From Gracilaria caudata (Eukaryota; Rhodophyta; Florideophyceae; Gracilariales; Gracilariaceae), in assembly GCA_030374735.1 (NCBI GenBank), contig JASCIV010000324.1, forward strand, positions 1-24,485: a stretch of DNA of 24,485 bases, given 5' to 3'. The notes beneath the pieces were generated by a model. It was not told the DNA's origin. It saw only the letters and a list, made by a program, of their open reading frames with translations, and did no database searches. Made by a program: the position numbers and the translations under genes. Shown here piece by piece: positions 8,756 through 16,693 of this stretch (within the stretch, counting starts at the first letter, position 1; each line of letters begins with the position of its first letter).

Positions 8756-8812
8756 ACAAGAGCGAGTGAATCATTTGAAAGAGAGAACTTGAGGAACAGC
8801 TCTCGTTTGCTG

Positions 8813-10416
8813 CTAATTCTGCTGTTGCTCTGCTACCCGCAAAGTTTCAGATTTGTGACGACGAAGCTTCTGATCTTGTAACAAGGCACGAAGGGCTGTA
8901 CTGAAACGAGATGATGCTTCCTTGCTTTGTTTCACATCTATTTTCCCGTAAGAAACGCGAATGTGGCCACACATTCCAAAAGAGAAACCGGCACGAGAAC
9001 GTGAAACTTGGTTGCAAGAAAATGCACCGCATATCTATCTTCTGATTCTGTCTTTGAAGCGGTGTAGCCCAATTCGTCGTGCGGAAGGAAGAAATAGAAA
9101 GCGCAGTCTGGCACAACAAAACTGGCGCAGTCGGTGCTATACACATTCTTCAAATGCTCCAAGAAGCAGGATCTAACAAACCGTAATTCGTTTACATAGC
9201 AGTCCTTTCCATGAAGCGGATTATCTTTCAAAGCTTCGGAAGCAACAATTTGACTGATGATGGATGCATGGGTTGGAATCGTGTCCTGCACCTTGTTCAT
9301 TGTGGCAGATATCGGTTTTGGATAGAGAATGGCACCAACGCGCCAACCAGCCAGACCGTACACTTTGGACATTGTGTAGAGCTTAATTATATGTGCATCT
9401 GGGTCTGGAGAAAAGAGGCCTGGTTCGTTCCCGTACAAGAACTCGCGGTATGCTTCATCAAGAATGAGCCAAAGCTCGTGGTTCTTGCATAAAGAAGAAA
9501 CTTGCTCGACCAATTCCTTTGGAATTACCACCCCTGAGGGATTGCCGGGGTTCACCAGGACGACAGCTTTGCTTCTCTCAGTTATTCGTGCTTCAATGTC
9601 TTCTATTCTCGGGAGAAAAGTTTTGTCATCTACGGGAACGGGAATTGGGGTTACTCCCGTCATGACGAGGGCGTTAACGTGAGAAAGGTAGTATGGAAGA
9701 ATCAGGATAACTTCATCCTTGTGATCGCATATAGTTAGAATGACATTCACAAATCCTTGATTTGCTCCAGCCGCTATCATAAGCTCATGCGATGGAAAGA
9801 GGTTCTCCAAGTCTTGCAGGTCGTGCAGATCTAGTTCGGGTTCATTTCGGTATCCGTGAACGATCACATTTCCCCAAAGTTTACGTAATTGCGTCAGACC
9901 GACGAGATCACCGTATTCGCTCACCTGCTTCCCCATTTGAGAATCTCGAAGCATTTCAGCGACTTTCTCTTGTACTCTTTGAGAGATTCCAACGCGAGGG
10001 GCGCCTTGACAGAGGTTTATGTCAACTGATGATCCATACTTCTGTGTTATCTCATCGATTATAGCTGGGCCGGTTCGCAAAATACGCTCTGACAGAGATG
10101 GTTGTTTTCTTTGGTGGACATGTTCCGATGTAATGGATTCAGTACCATAGTCGTTGGTTGAACCGAAGTTTAAAGTTAGGGACCGATAGTTCAGATATTG
10201 GGTTTCAAAACCTGAGCACACGAAAGACAACCCGAATTTTTTTTGGTTTGATGACGCCATTCGGGAGCTCACAGGTTCATACACGAAGCACATTGGGACT
10301 CCCAATTTGGTATATATGTATTTGATCAAGAAAACGAACGAGCCCTCATAACGATTAGCACTTACGTTACCCGAACAGTATCCAGCGAATGTGCGCGCTG
10401 GGGTGAGGATGGCCAT
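8813..10416 (-). CDS. PLP-dependent aminotransferase, class I/II, with a frame break near the C-terminus
   Basis: A fold-type I aminotransferase. From the ATG at 10416 the main frame gives 492 residues: an N-terminal extension of about 100 residues, SEYGDLVGLTQLRKLWG (166-182), the NPGNPSG loop (289-295), LILDEAYREF (317-326) and the PLP lysine in YTMSKVYGLAGWRVG (Lys351). The main frame ends at a TAG at 8938-8940 after an unconserved stretch. The family's ending, GFSFGMCGHIRVSYGK, appears from 8989 in a neighbouring frame and runs to a TAG at 8813-8815. One base seems to be missing at about 8990, after the Val-Pro of FHVLVP. The Arg of HIRVSY, which binds the substrate carboxylate in this family, lies after the break. 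The substrate cannot be told; aspartate- or aromatic/kynurenine-type enzymes are candidates. The N-terminus could be a transit peptide. Internal Met43 or Met53 are alternative starts. Confidence 0.8.
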
Positions 10417-10521
10417 CCCATTACCATGGTAGCAAGGGTTTAATCAACAGGACATCGATTGCTTCGCCAGAGAAGTGGAGCTCATAACAAGTTCGCATGG
10501 AGTCATGAGCATCATGCCATG

Positions 10522-10578
10522 ATAACTTTACACACAGAAGGGGTTCTATGATAGAACCCCTTCTGTGTGTAAAGTTAT
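10522..10578. repeat. Perfect palindrome: 28-bp inverted repeat with 1-nt centre
   Basis: The arms 10522-10549 and 10551-10578 are exact reverse complements around G10550. The left arm begins ATAACTTTACACACAG and ends GGGGTTCTAT. As RNA or single-stranded DNA it would fold into a stem of about 26 bp with a tight loop. It lies about 100 bp upstream of the aminotransferase start, in its promoter or leader. Confidence 0.97.
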
Positions 10579-10873
10579 TTTATGGTTTTCATCAATCACA
10601 GAGGGTAGGTAGCAACTTTGCATCTACTGAAGATGATCAAAGGACTGCATCCAATGAAAATGTCGAGTTAATCAGTACGGCTTTCTCCGCTGAAGTTGTT
10701 TTTGTCGTTCACGGAATATATCGTTGGAATCTTTTCAATCGACTGACAATCTTGGTGATCCACGTACAGCGATGTCGAAGAGATCAACGTGAACAACCTT
10801 TGAACACCGACGGGACAATTTCAATTCAGTTGGTCTTTGGATCCTTCAAGAACAACCTTCTTTTCTGCCTCTC

Positions 10874-10880
10874 TATAAAA
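10874..10880 (+). promoter_or_regulatory. TATA-like box (CTATAAAAGGG)
   Basis: The sequence fits the eukaryotic TATA consensus well. The nearest plus-strand gene is the cyclophilin, whose ATG is about 560 bp further on. A long leader or an unseen non-coding transcript would be needed, so the assignment is weak. Confidence 0.3.
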
Positions 10881-10983
10881 GGGCTTGGCACTTTAAAGCG
10901 TTTGAGAAAAAAATCTCTACACTGAGGCGGTACCTTGGTAGATTCGAAGGTATCACTTAACTGAAAGCGCCTCAAACCGCTGT

Positions 10984-11006
10984 GAGAGAGAGAGAGAGAG
11001 AGAGAG
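10984..11006. repeat. GA dinucleotide microsatellite
   Basis: Twenty-three bases of uninterrupted GA, followed by a further purine-rich run to about 11020. Confidence 0.95.
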
Positions 11007-11437
11007 CGAGAAAGAGAGAATTCTACCCCTATTGAACGAGAAGGCTTCTTCACTTGAAACTCCCACGAATCGCGGGGTCACCCTGTAATCGTCACAGATT
11101 TCTGCGGAAGTCTTGTCAATTGTGACAGCCGTTTGCCGAGTGTGAGTCACACTGTGTGACAAAGGCTATGTCACGCAAGCTAGGGAAGGCAAAATAGCCC
11201 TAGCTTACAGTATACAGTAACCGTAACCGACGAGCAGACAGACGATTTGGAGAGCTCTGCTGACATTTTTGTTGCGTTCTCATGCACAGTGCAGCTTTCC
11301 AAGCACTCCTGTTCGGGGAAAACAGGCTTGTTGGGCGGCTTCAGACGACGACTGAACAATCACGGTTCACAACTATTTGGACCTCAGTCGTGCCTACGGT
11401 TTCTTCTATTCCACATCAGCGTTCCCAAGTCTCCATA

Positions 11438-12430
11438 ATGTCCAGACGCAGACCTGCTGACTTGCAAACTTCTCTGCTGGATGACGATTTAGAGGCAGCA
11501 GCGTCGGACCCTGCCAACGGCAAACAGCGCTCCGCCGCCGAGCGTGCTGGCCGCTTCTTTCGAACTCGTCCCGTCAGTTCGCTGTTGCTTGTTATTGCGC
11601 TCTGTGCCGCCGCTATGCTCACGTTTTCGGCCGGGCGTTCAGTGGCGCGTATAATTTCCGGCGTGAAGAGAGAAGCGAAACCGCCACAGCAAGTGACAGC
11701 GATTGTCAACCTTACCGAGCACGTCGAGGAGCAGAATCCGGCGCCGGACGAGAAGGGCACTCTTGTTGATGGCTCCGATGCGAGGGATGCTATTCAAGTT
11801 GCGGTTGAGAAGCGTCTTGATCAAAAGACACAGAATGAACGGAATGCTGTCTCCGAATCAAAGTGTCATCGCAAGTTTGAACCCGGAAAACTTGGCTCCG
11901 CGCGCACGCTTTGCGTTACCGACGAGTTTTACTTTGACATCTCCATTGGAAGCACCCCAGTCGGAAGGATGACTATCGGCGTTTTCGGGGATGTAGTTCC
12001 GAAGAGTGCAGCGAATTTCCGCGCTCTGGCCACGTGCACTGGAGTGTTTGCCGATGACTCTCTCTGTTACAGAAAAGATTCCTTCCACAGAGTGGTCACA
12101 CACTTCGTAGCTCAAGGTGGTTCGAAGGCTACCGGTCGTTCTATCTATGGTCCGACTTTCCGGGAGGAGAAGTCTAAAGATCATCACAGTTTCTTGCAGC
12201 ATGGAGAACGTGGAGTAGTATCATGGGCTGAATATCCAATCGGCAGCCAATTTTTCATCTTGATTCGCGATGAGGCTACCTATCTGGATGGCAATCATGT
12301 TGTCTTCGGGATTGTAACTGATGGACTCGACGTTTTGGATAAAATCCACGATGCCCCTCGTACGAGAGAGGAACCGACAGAAAGAATCACTATCACGGAC
12401 TGTGGAGATGTGCACAAATCTGTATCATGA
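11438..12430 (+). CDS. Membrane-anchored cyclophilin-type peptidyl-prolyl isomerase
   Basis: A 330-residue type II membrane protein. A basic cytosolic N-terminus precedes one hydrophobic segment at about 47-66 (VSSLLLVIALCAAAMLTFSA), then a polar stalk to about residue 160. A cyclophilin domain occupies about 163-324: FYFDISIG, FHRVVTHFVAQGG, GSQFFILI and LDGNHVVFGIV. Catalytic and pocket positions of human cyclophilin A are kept (Arg55 as Arg218, Phe60 as Phe223, Gln63 as Gln226, Gln111 as Gln271, Phe113 as Phe273, His126 as His287). The cyclosporin-contacting Trp121 is Tyr282, with one extra residue in the preceding loop. The enzyme would catalyse proline cis-trans isomerisation in the lumen of the secretory pathway, probably ER or Golgi. 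An in-frame ATG at 11282 would add 52 residues. I prefer 11438 because it gives a compact basic N-terminus before the anchor, but the choice is not proven. Confidence 0.88.
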   Translation: MSRRRPADLQTSLLDDDLEAAASDPANGKQRSAAERAGRFFRTRPVSSLLLVIALCAAAMLTFSAGRSVARIISGVKREAKPPQQVTAIVNLTEHVEEQNPAPDEKGTLVDGSDARDAIQVAVEKRLDQKTQNERNAVSESKCHRKFEPGKLGSARTLCVTDEFYFDISIGSTPVGRMTIGVFGDVVPKSAANFRALATCTGVFADDSLCYRKDSFHRVVTHFVAQGGSKATGRSIYGPTFREEKSKDHHSFLQHGERGVVSWAEYPIGSQFFILIRDEATYLDGNHVVFGIVTDGLDVLDKIHDAPRTREEPTERITITDCGDVHKSVS

Positions 12431-13722
12431 ATCATACCATGATCGCAGATCCGTGCTCCTTATCATTCGATGCCATATAGGTCGTTGCTCATGCAATATA
12501 ACCTTCAAACTTTAACGGCGATCCCAGACAGTTGACTTTCTCCTGAACGTGGTCAAGTTTTCGGAATTGCGACCACAAAGTGAACTTAAGAAAACGTTGC
12601 AAGCAAGATCTACCACATACCGTTTTTGTTCATCAGATCGCAATTTCCTGGCCCAGAAAAATTCTGTCTGGAGTAGAATGGGTTACTCATGCTCTGCCTA
12701 CCGGAGGTCGACAATTTCGAGACTTCAAGTGTTGGGGTTAAAGGGTTACAGAGCATTTTATTACTGCAAGTGGAATGTTGGTAGAGAGTTGTCAAAGAAA
12801 GATTACATCCTGTTAAAGGTAAAGTTTTCGAGTCAAAGGAGAACTGCTTTGCTACCTCTTCTCTGTAGCATGGCTTCACTACGGCTGCTTCTTCATTGGA
12901 TCTAACGGACGATTACATGCCATTGCTGATCCAGACTCATGTGCGGTTTGCACGGGGAGCAGAAGTCTGAACTGGATGTTCTTTTGTGCAATCGATCGTT
13001 CGGTTTCAGAAAACGGGCAAGAACGTCTCGAATGATGTCATCCAGCAATTACAGCTTGGATCGGAAGCCCAAGTCTTCAGCACTTCATCTGTCTTACATC
13101 GGTAAACGACGTCTGAGCAATTCTGTCTGCAAGTGATAAAGGCTAACGGCAGTTCATTTCCTTACCATGGTTCGCCGTGAAATAGCTCTCTTTCCCTGCA
13201 GTAAGAGGGCTAACCCTCTTTAACTCCCAAAGCATTGATGGCAACATTTTGTTGGTAAGCTGTTCCAAGAAACAAAACTTGACGCATTTCATCCCACAAA
13301 GCGCTACCGCACACACTTCTACGCACTCTATGAGAACCAAAACGAACCACAAAACTAGCCACATTATGTCTGATGTCTTCAATATACGGGAACCTCTGAA
13401 TTTCAGAGTCTGAAAACACCATCACGCGTTGACTACAGTTCAGTACGGGTTACAACAACGGGCGAGTGCTGGATCTCGGTTCCGCGAATTTGGTTTGCTC
13501 AACCTCTGTTCGTATTGGGTGAAGGCGAATTAGAAGCCCTCTGAGCCTGGTGGCAATGGAGCGATCCGGCCGTTGATGAAAGAGAACAATATTCGATGAA
13601 CGAAAGAGTTTCTTATCGTTACCGAAGCGTCCTCGCAGGTCGAAGGGGTAGGGTTGTGCTTATTTGCAAATAAATATCTGCGGTAAACACCCAGCAACCA
13701 CTGATCTGTCCAAGGGTGTGTG
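12431..13722. other. Intergenic region between cyclophilin and tRNA-Leu
   Basis: About 1.3 kb. Several frames of 60-120 codons occur on both strands, but none has a recognisable domain, a convincing start context or a composition like the neighbouring genes. The 14-bp palindrome TTATTTGCAAATAA lies at 13660-13673, about 50 bp before the tRNA gene. I see no other structure. Confidence 0.5.
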
Positions 13723-13823
13723 GCCACTGTGGCCGAGTGGTTTCGACTGGGACACAGTAAGGCGGCAGGCTTAAGACCTGCTTACCCGGAGGGGTAGCAT
13801 GGGTTCGAACCCCATCGGTGGCA
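13723..13823 (+). tRNA. tRNA-Leu (anticodon UAA) with about 16 extra bases in the D-loop
   Basis: The acceptor stem GCCACTG pairs with CGGTGGC (13816-13822), with one T-G pair, and is followed by discriminator A13823. The D-stem is GCC (13732-13734) with GGC (13761-13763). The anticodon stem is GCAGG/CCTGC with loop CTTAAGA, giving anticodon TAA and a leucine tRNA. The long variable arm TACCC-GGAG-GGGTA is as expected for leucine. The T-arm is ATGGG-TTCGAAC-CCCAT. The A box (13730-13740) and B box (13802-13812) are intact. No CCA is encoded, as usual for nuclear genes. The D-loop, normally about 10 nt (GAGTGGTTAA), is interrupted by TCGACTGGGACACAGT (about 13743-13758). The exact edges can shift by a base or two because T repeats at the junction. 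The insert can form an ACTG/CAGT hairpin. It is most simply read as a D-loop intron, as known in red algal nuclear tRNA genes. Confidence 0.95.
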
Positions 13824-14498
13824 TTACCTTTCCGTTGGGCAAAAATTTTTGTTTTGCATGAACGTTTTTCCCAAAAGTTGGAAATTCTGTGGTACCCAAG
13901 GCAATGGTAGTGCCGTTACCTTTCGCAAGCGTTCTTATCCAGTATCATGTCCGTTAGTTTTCTTTCTTCATTGTTCATTCATTTCTTGTTTCCTATTCCC
14001 CTTGATGCGACGAAATGGGTGGCTTCTTGGAGGATACGAAGGTAATTAAGCAAAACAGACGTGTTTCGGCCCGTGCGAGACATGTGGGTTACATTTCCGA
14101 TGTGAAATATGGGAAGAGCGTACTACGGTAAAACGCAAGAGGGGGACTATGGGCTCACTTCATGTTTGAGCATGGCAACGAGACCACACTTCGAACAAAA
14201 CTGTCGAACAAAATTGTCTCCTTAAAACTCCGAAGAGTCTCTCTGAGCTCGGACGATGCAAATTTCGAAGAGGTCGCAAGATTACCATCTCACATACAGA
14301 TTTAGTCATACGTAAATGCTTTAAATGCCTTCCAGTATCGATACTGTTTACGTGCAACCTCTTTAAAACTCCCAACACAAAAGTGCAATGACGCTGAGCG
14401 CTCCAAGAATTGAAGAATGCGCAAGAGCCTGGTACCAAACGAGCGTGAAATATGGACGCCAAGAAGTTGTGCCTCCACGTAATCATCCGTCTCTTGTA
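13824..14498. other. Intergenic region between tRNA-Leu and the methyltransferase 3' end
   Basis: About 675 bp. Besides the pol III terminator I see nothing firm. Minus-strand frames at 14160-14486 and 14302-14502 overlap each other, lie 3' of the methyltransferase and match no family. Confidence 0.5.
13846..13850 (+). terminator. RNA polymerase III terminator (T5) of the tRNA gene
   Basis: First run of five Ts after the tRNA, 23 bp past its 3' end. Pol III normally stops at such a run on the non-template strand. Confidence 0.6.
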
Positions 14499-15269
14499 TC
14501 AAGCGGTCTTAGAATCTTCAAGCTTTGCCAACCTCTCCTTTTCCCTAAGCTTCTCGCGCTCGGAATAAAGTTTTTCTGTGAAGGGTTCCTCCAAAATACA
14601 GCCACATCGATAGCACAAAAACAGCCAGACGCTCAACAGAATCCCAGCTGGGCTTCGCTCCATGATAGCTTCTCCGAAATGCATCAAGGAAGACCCGTCG
14701 TACATGGGATTATTGGCAACGTTAAACGGGAAAGCTGTGACTTTCTCATCCATGAGAAGACCGAAGTAGTCACCGAGATATGTACCACGAATGCCGAGTC
14801 GATAGTACGCTCCAATAAACATACTAACGCCAAAGGCTCCAACTGCGCCAGCGATTGCATGATAAACGGGAGAATCAAGTTCTGGTAAACGCGGTTGGCT
14901 ACGAATAGCGATAAGGAAAAGAACACTCCTGAGTACACTCAGAGTTGCAATGATAGCTCCCGAGACATAGACACCGATAATAGGGCGCACGGCTAGCCGC
15001 GAGGGGATCCTCGTGAAGTACTCGAAAGGTCCAATGATGTTCCATACCAGAGGCGGTAGTATGGTCGCTAATATTGCAAGGGCCAGATTATGGTCATGTA
15101 GATCAACGTAAGGAAAACGAAAGGGAAAGTTTTGGCTCGTCAAGAAATTCGATATTACTGATGCGGCGGCGTGCATCATCTGTGGTAAAGGGATCGAGGT
15201 ACCTCCCATGAAAAGGACTCTAAACCCACTCGTTACAAAATCGGTGAGTTGAGACACTGAAGTATCCAT
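14499..15269 (-). CDS. Phosphatidylethanolamine N-methyltransferase / phospholipid methyltransferase
   Basis: A 256-residue integral membrane enzyme that transfers methyl groups from S-adenosylmethionine to phosphatidylethanolamine or its partly methylated forms, giving phosphatidylcholine, in the ER membrane. The class II (PEMT/OPI3) signature is clear: GTYLGDYFGLLMDEKV (162-177), AFPFNVANNPMY (179-190), a stretch near SPAGILLSVW (206-215) and the SAM-binding EEPFTEKLY (227-235). Hydrophobic segments lie at about 62-82, 97-122, 134-156 and 206-226. It is longer than human PEMT (199) or yeast Opi3 (206), mainly through an extra N-terminal 50 residues. The charged Lys/Glu tail faces the cytosol in the family. 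An in-frame stop at 15294-15296 makes this the first ATG. Whether it performs one, two or all three methylations cannot be told from the sequence. Confidence 0.92.
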   Translation of the reverse strand: MDTSVSQLTDFVTSGFRVLFMGGTSIPLPQMMHAAASVISNFLTSQNFPFRFPYVDLHDHNLALAILATILPPLVWNIIGPFEYFTRIPSRLAVRPIIGVYVSGAIIATLSVLRSVLFLIAIRSQPRLPELDSPVYHAIAGAVGAFGVSMFIGAYYRLGIRGTYLGDYFGLLMDEKVTAFPFNVANNPMYDGSSLMHFGEAIMERSPAGILLSVWLFLCYRCGCILEEPFTEKLYSEREKLREKERLAKLEDSKTA

Positions 15270-15504
15270 AACGAAATTAGCAGTTGGATGCTTTCAAGAT
15301 ACCTCGGCAACAGAATGAGAGGGAACAAACTGACGCAAACGTAGAACGTTCGGAGGCTTACTCTCGGCGAACTTTAGTATCTTGCGAAATCCCCGATTCT
15401 GTTATTCTTGCCAATCGTCAGAGAAACTGCGCAATCTTCGAAGCTCGGTACACGCGCTGGAGATGTTGAACTGCGGCGTAGATACGAACAAATGCGTAAC
15501 ACGG

Positions 15505-15527
15505 TGTGTACAATATAGATGTACACA
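15505..15527. repeat. Inverted repeat TGTGTACA / TGTACACA
   Basis: Two perfect 8-bp arms separated by 7 bp, about 240 bp upstream of the methyltransferase ATG and 10 bp from the 18-bp palindrome. A protein-binding role is inferred. Confidence 0.6.
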
Positions 15528-15537
15528 ATCGAACTCA

Positions 15538-15555
15538 AGATCATCTAGATGATCT
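15538..15555. repeat. Perfect 18-bp palindrome AGATCATCTAGATGATCT
   Basis: Identical to its own reverse complement over 18 bp. It lies about 270 bp upstream of the methyltransferase ATG. It is a candidate dimer-binding site. Confidence 0.8.
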
Positions 15556-16693
15556 CTCCGGAAGCAAGATTCTGGTGGCACTGGAGAATAATTCTTTGAT
15601 CGACGGCAGCCTCAACCCCAAATCCTATCAAATACAAGGAAAGGGGTACAGATAGCGTTCTACCCTTGTAGCTTGATTGTAAATTTCAGAATCGCCAGAC
15701 CACCGCTATGAAATCAAACTCGGAAAAGATGGATCACCAGGAACTTGAAGCAACAGCCACTGGCCGTAATTAGTTGATTCTGCCAAGTGCTTTGAGATGC
15801 TCTATCAGATGCCCTAACGTTGCTTCTAATATGAAACAAACGAACATGACCTTTCCAGTTTCGTGTTTCGCCCCGGCGGCATATAGAGGAATTTGATAGG
15901 CAATTACAAGAATCGAAGTTTGTACTTCAGCACCCTTATACTCTACGAAGGTACCTTTTGTAGCTTTCTATCGTAACTTTTTCTTGTCTTGAGTGCAAAC
16001 CTTGTTCTCGACTTTTCTTTTGACGGCTTGCAACCTTTCCGCAAAAAGTTTGGGAACTGTGGAGGACTTGTTGGGAGGATGTCACCCCGAAAATGTCGTT
16101 GATCGAGTTCAAAAGGCTAAAAAGTGAAATTACCGAAAAGTTAGTTTTCCCTCTTCAGGGCCTGGATCAACTCAGAAAAAGGATCAACACGACATTTGGC
16201 TTTCACTCCCAAGTACGAAGGTAGTTCACGCGTGTGAAGTTGACAGGCCCGTTCACGACACATCCCAATTCATTGAGCTGAGAAAGCGTTGTCCTCCAGA
16301 ACTGGTAGCGTTCTTCTAGAGCTCATGGAAAGAACCAAGAGTGTTTAACTCGTGAATATCGCGTGTGATGTGATGCACATTCTACTGGTTGACACTGACG
16401 TTTATGTACGTATCGAGAACCGAACAAGGGCAGACTACGCGATATCAGGGCAACTAGGCGTAAAAGCGTATCACTGTTACTGGGAGGAGCAGGAATAGCC
16501 AAGCAGAGTCTAACTAAGTCGAGCTCAAGGCCTACGCGCAGGTTTAACTGTTGGCCCCAGATTGTTGAGCACTTGGAAATCTCTTTGGGAACAGCGCTCA
16601 CAATATCTTGCCTCGTTGATTTTCCGAAGCAGTTGGTGCAGCGGGCCGTCTTCTGGCCTTTTAGAACGTTTTCTACAACGAACTTGAAGAGAT

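Larger units (their letters stand above)
10417..11437. other. Divergent intergenic region (aminotransferase / cyclophilin)
   Basis: About 1 kb holding the 57-bp palindrome (10522-10578), a good TATA-like box (10874-10880) and a GA microsatellite (10984-11006). The longest plus-strand frame (10548-10925) starts inside the palindrome, has no recognisable domain and is probably chance. The cyclophilin frame is open from an upstream ATG at 11282. Confidence 0.5.
15270..16693. other. Divergent intergenic region (methyltransferase / listerin)
   Basis: About 1.4 kb between two divergent genes, so it should contain both promoters. It holds an 8-bp inverted repeat (15505-15527) and a perfect 18-bp palindrome (15538-15555) on the methyltransferase side. 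No convincing TATA box and no gene-like frame are seen. Confidence 0.5.

Noticed and set aside
10548..10925. 125-codon plus-strand frame starting inside the palindrome
   Set aside because: No known domain, and the ATG is part of the hairpin centre; composition is that of intergenic DNA.
12549..12905. 118-codon plus-strand frame after the cyclophilin gene
   Set aside because: No domain, no signal or membrane pattern, and it is overlapped by an equally open antisense frame.
13143..13425. Overlapping minus-strand frames, one with a hydrophobic start
   Set aside because: Two frames of similar length cover the same bases and neither matches a family; most likely chance.
13660..13673. Palindrome TTATTTGCAAATAA considered as a dedicated tRNA promoter element
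   Set aside because: It is a perfect 14-bp palindrome, but AT-rich sequence of this kind is common, and the tRNA has intact internal A and B boxes, so no extra element is needed.
14160..14486. 108-codon minus-strand frame next to the methyltransferase stop
   Set aside because: It is separate from the methyltransferase frame, unrecognised, and overlapped by another chance frame; I see no evidence for a second gene.
16094..16115. GAGTTCAAAAGG considered as a tRNA T-arm
   Set aside because: The flanking bases do not form a T-stem, and no acceptor or anticodon arm could be placed around it.
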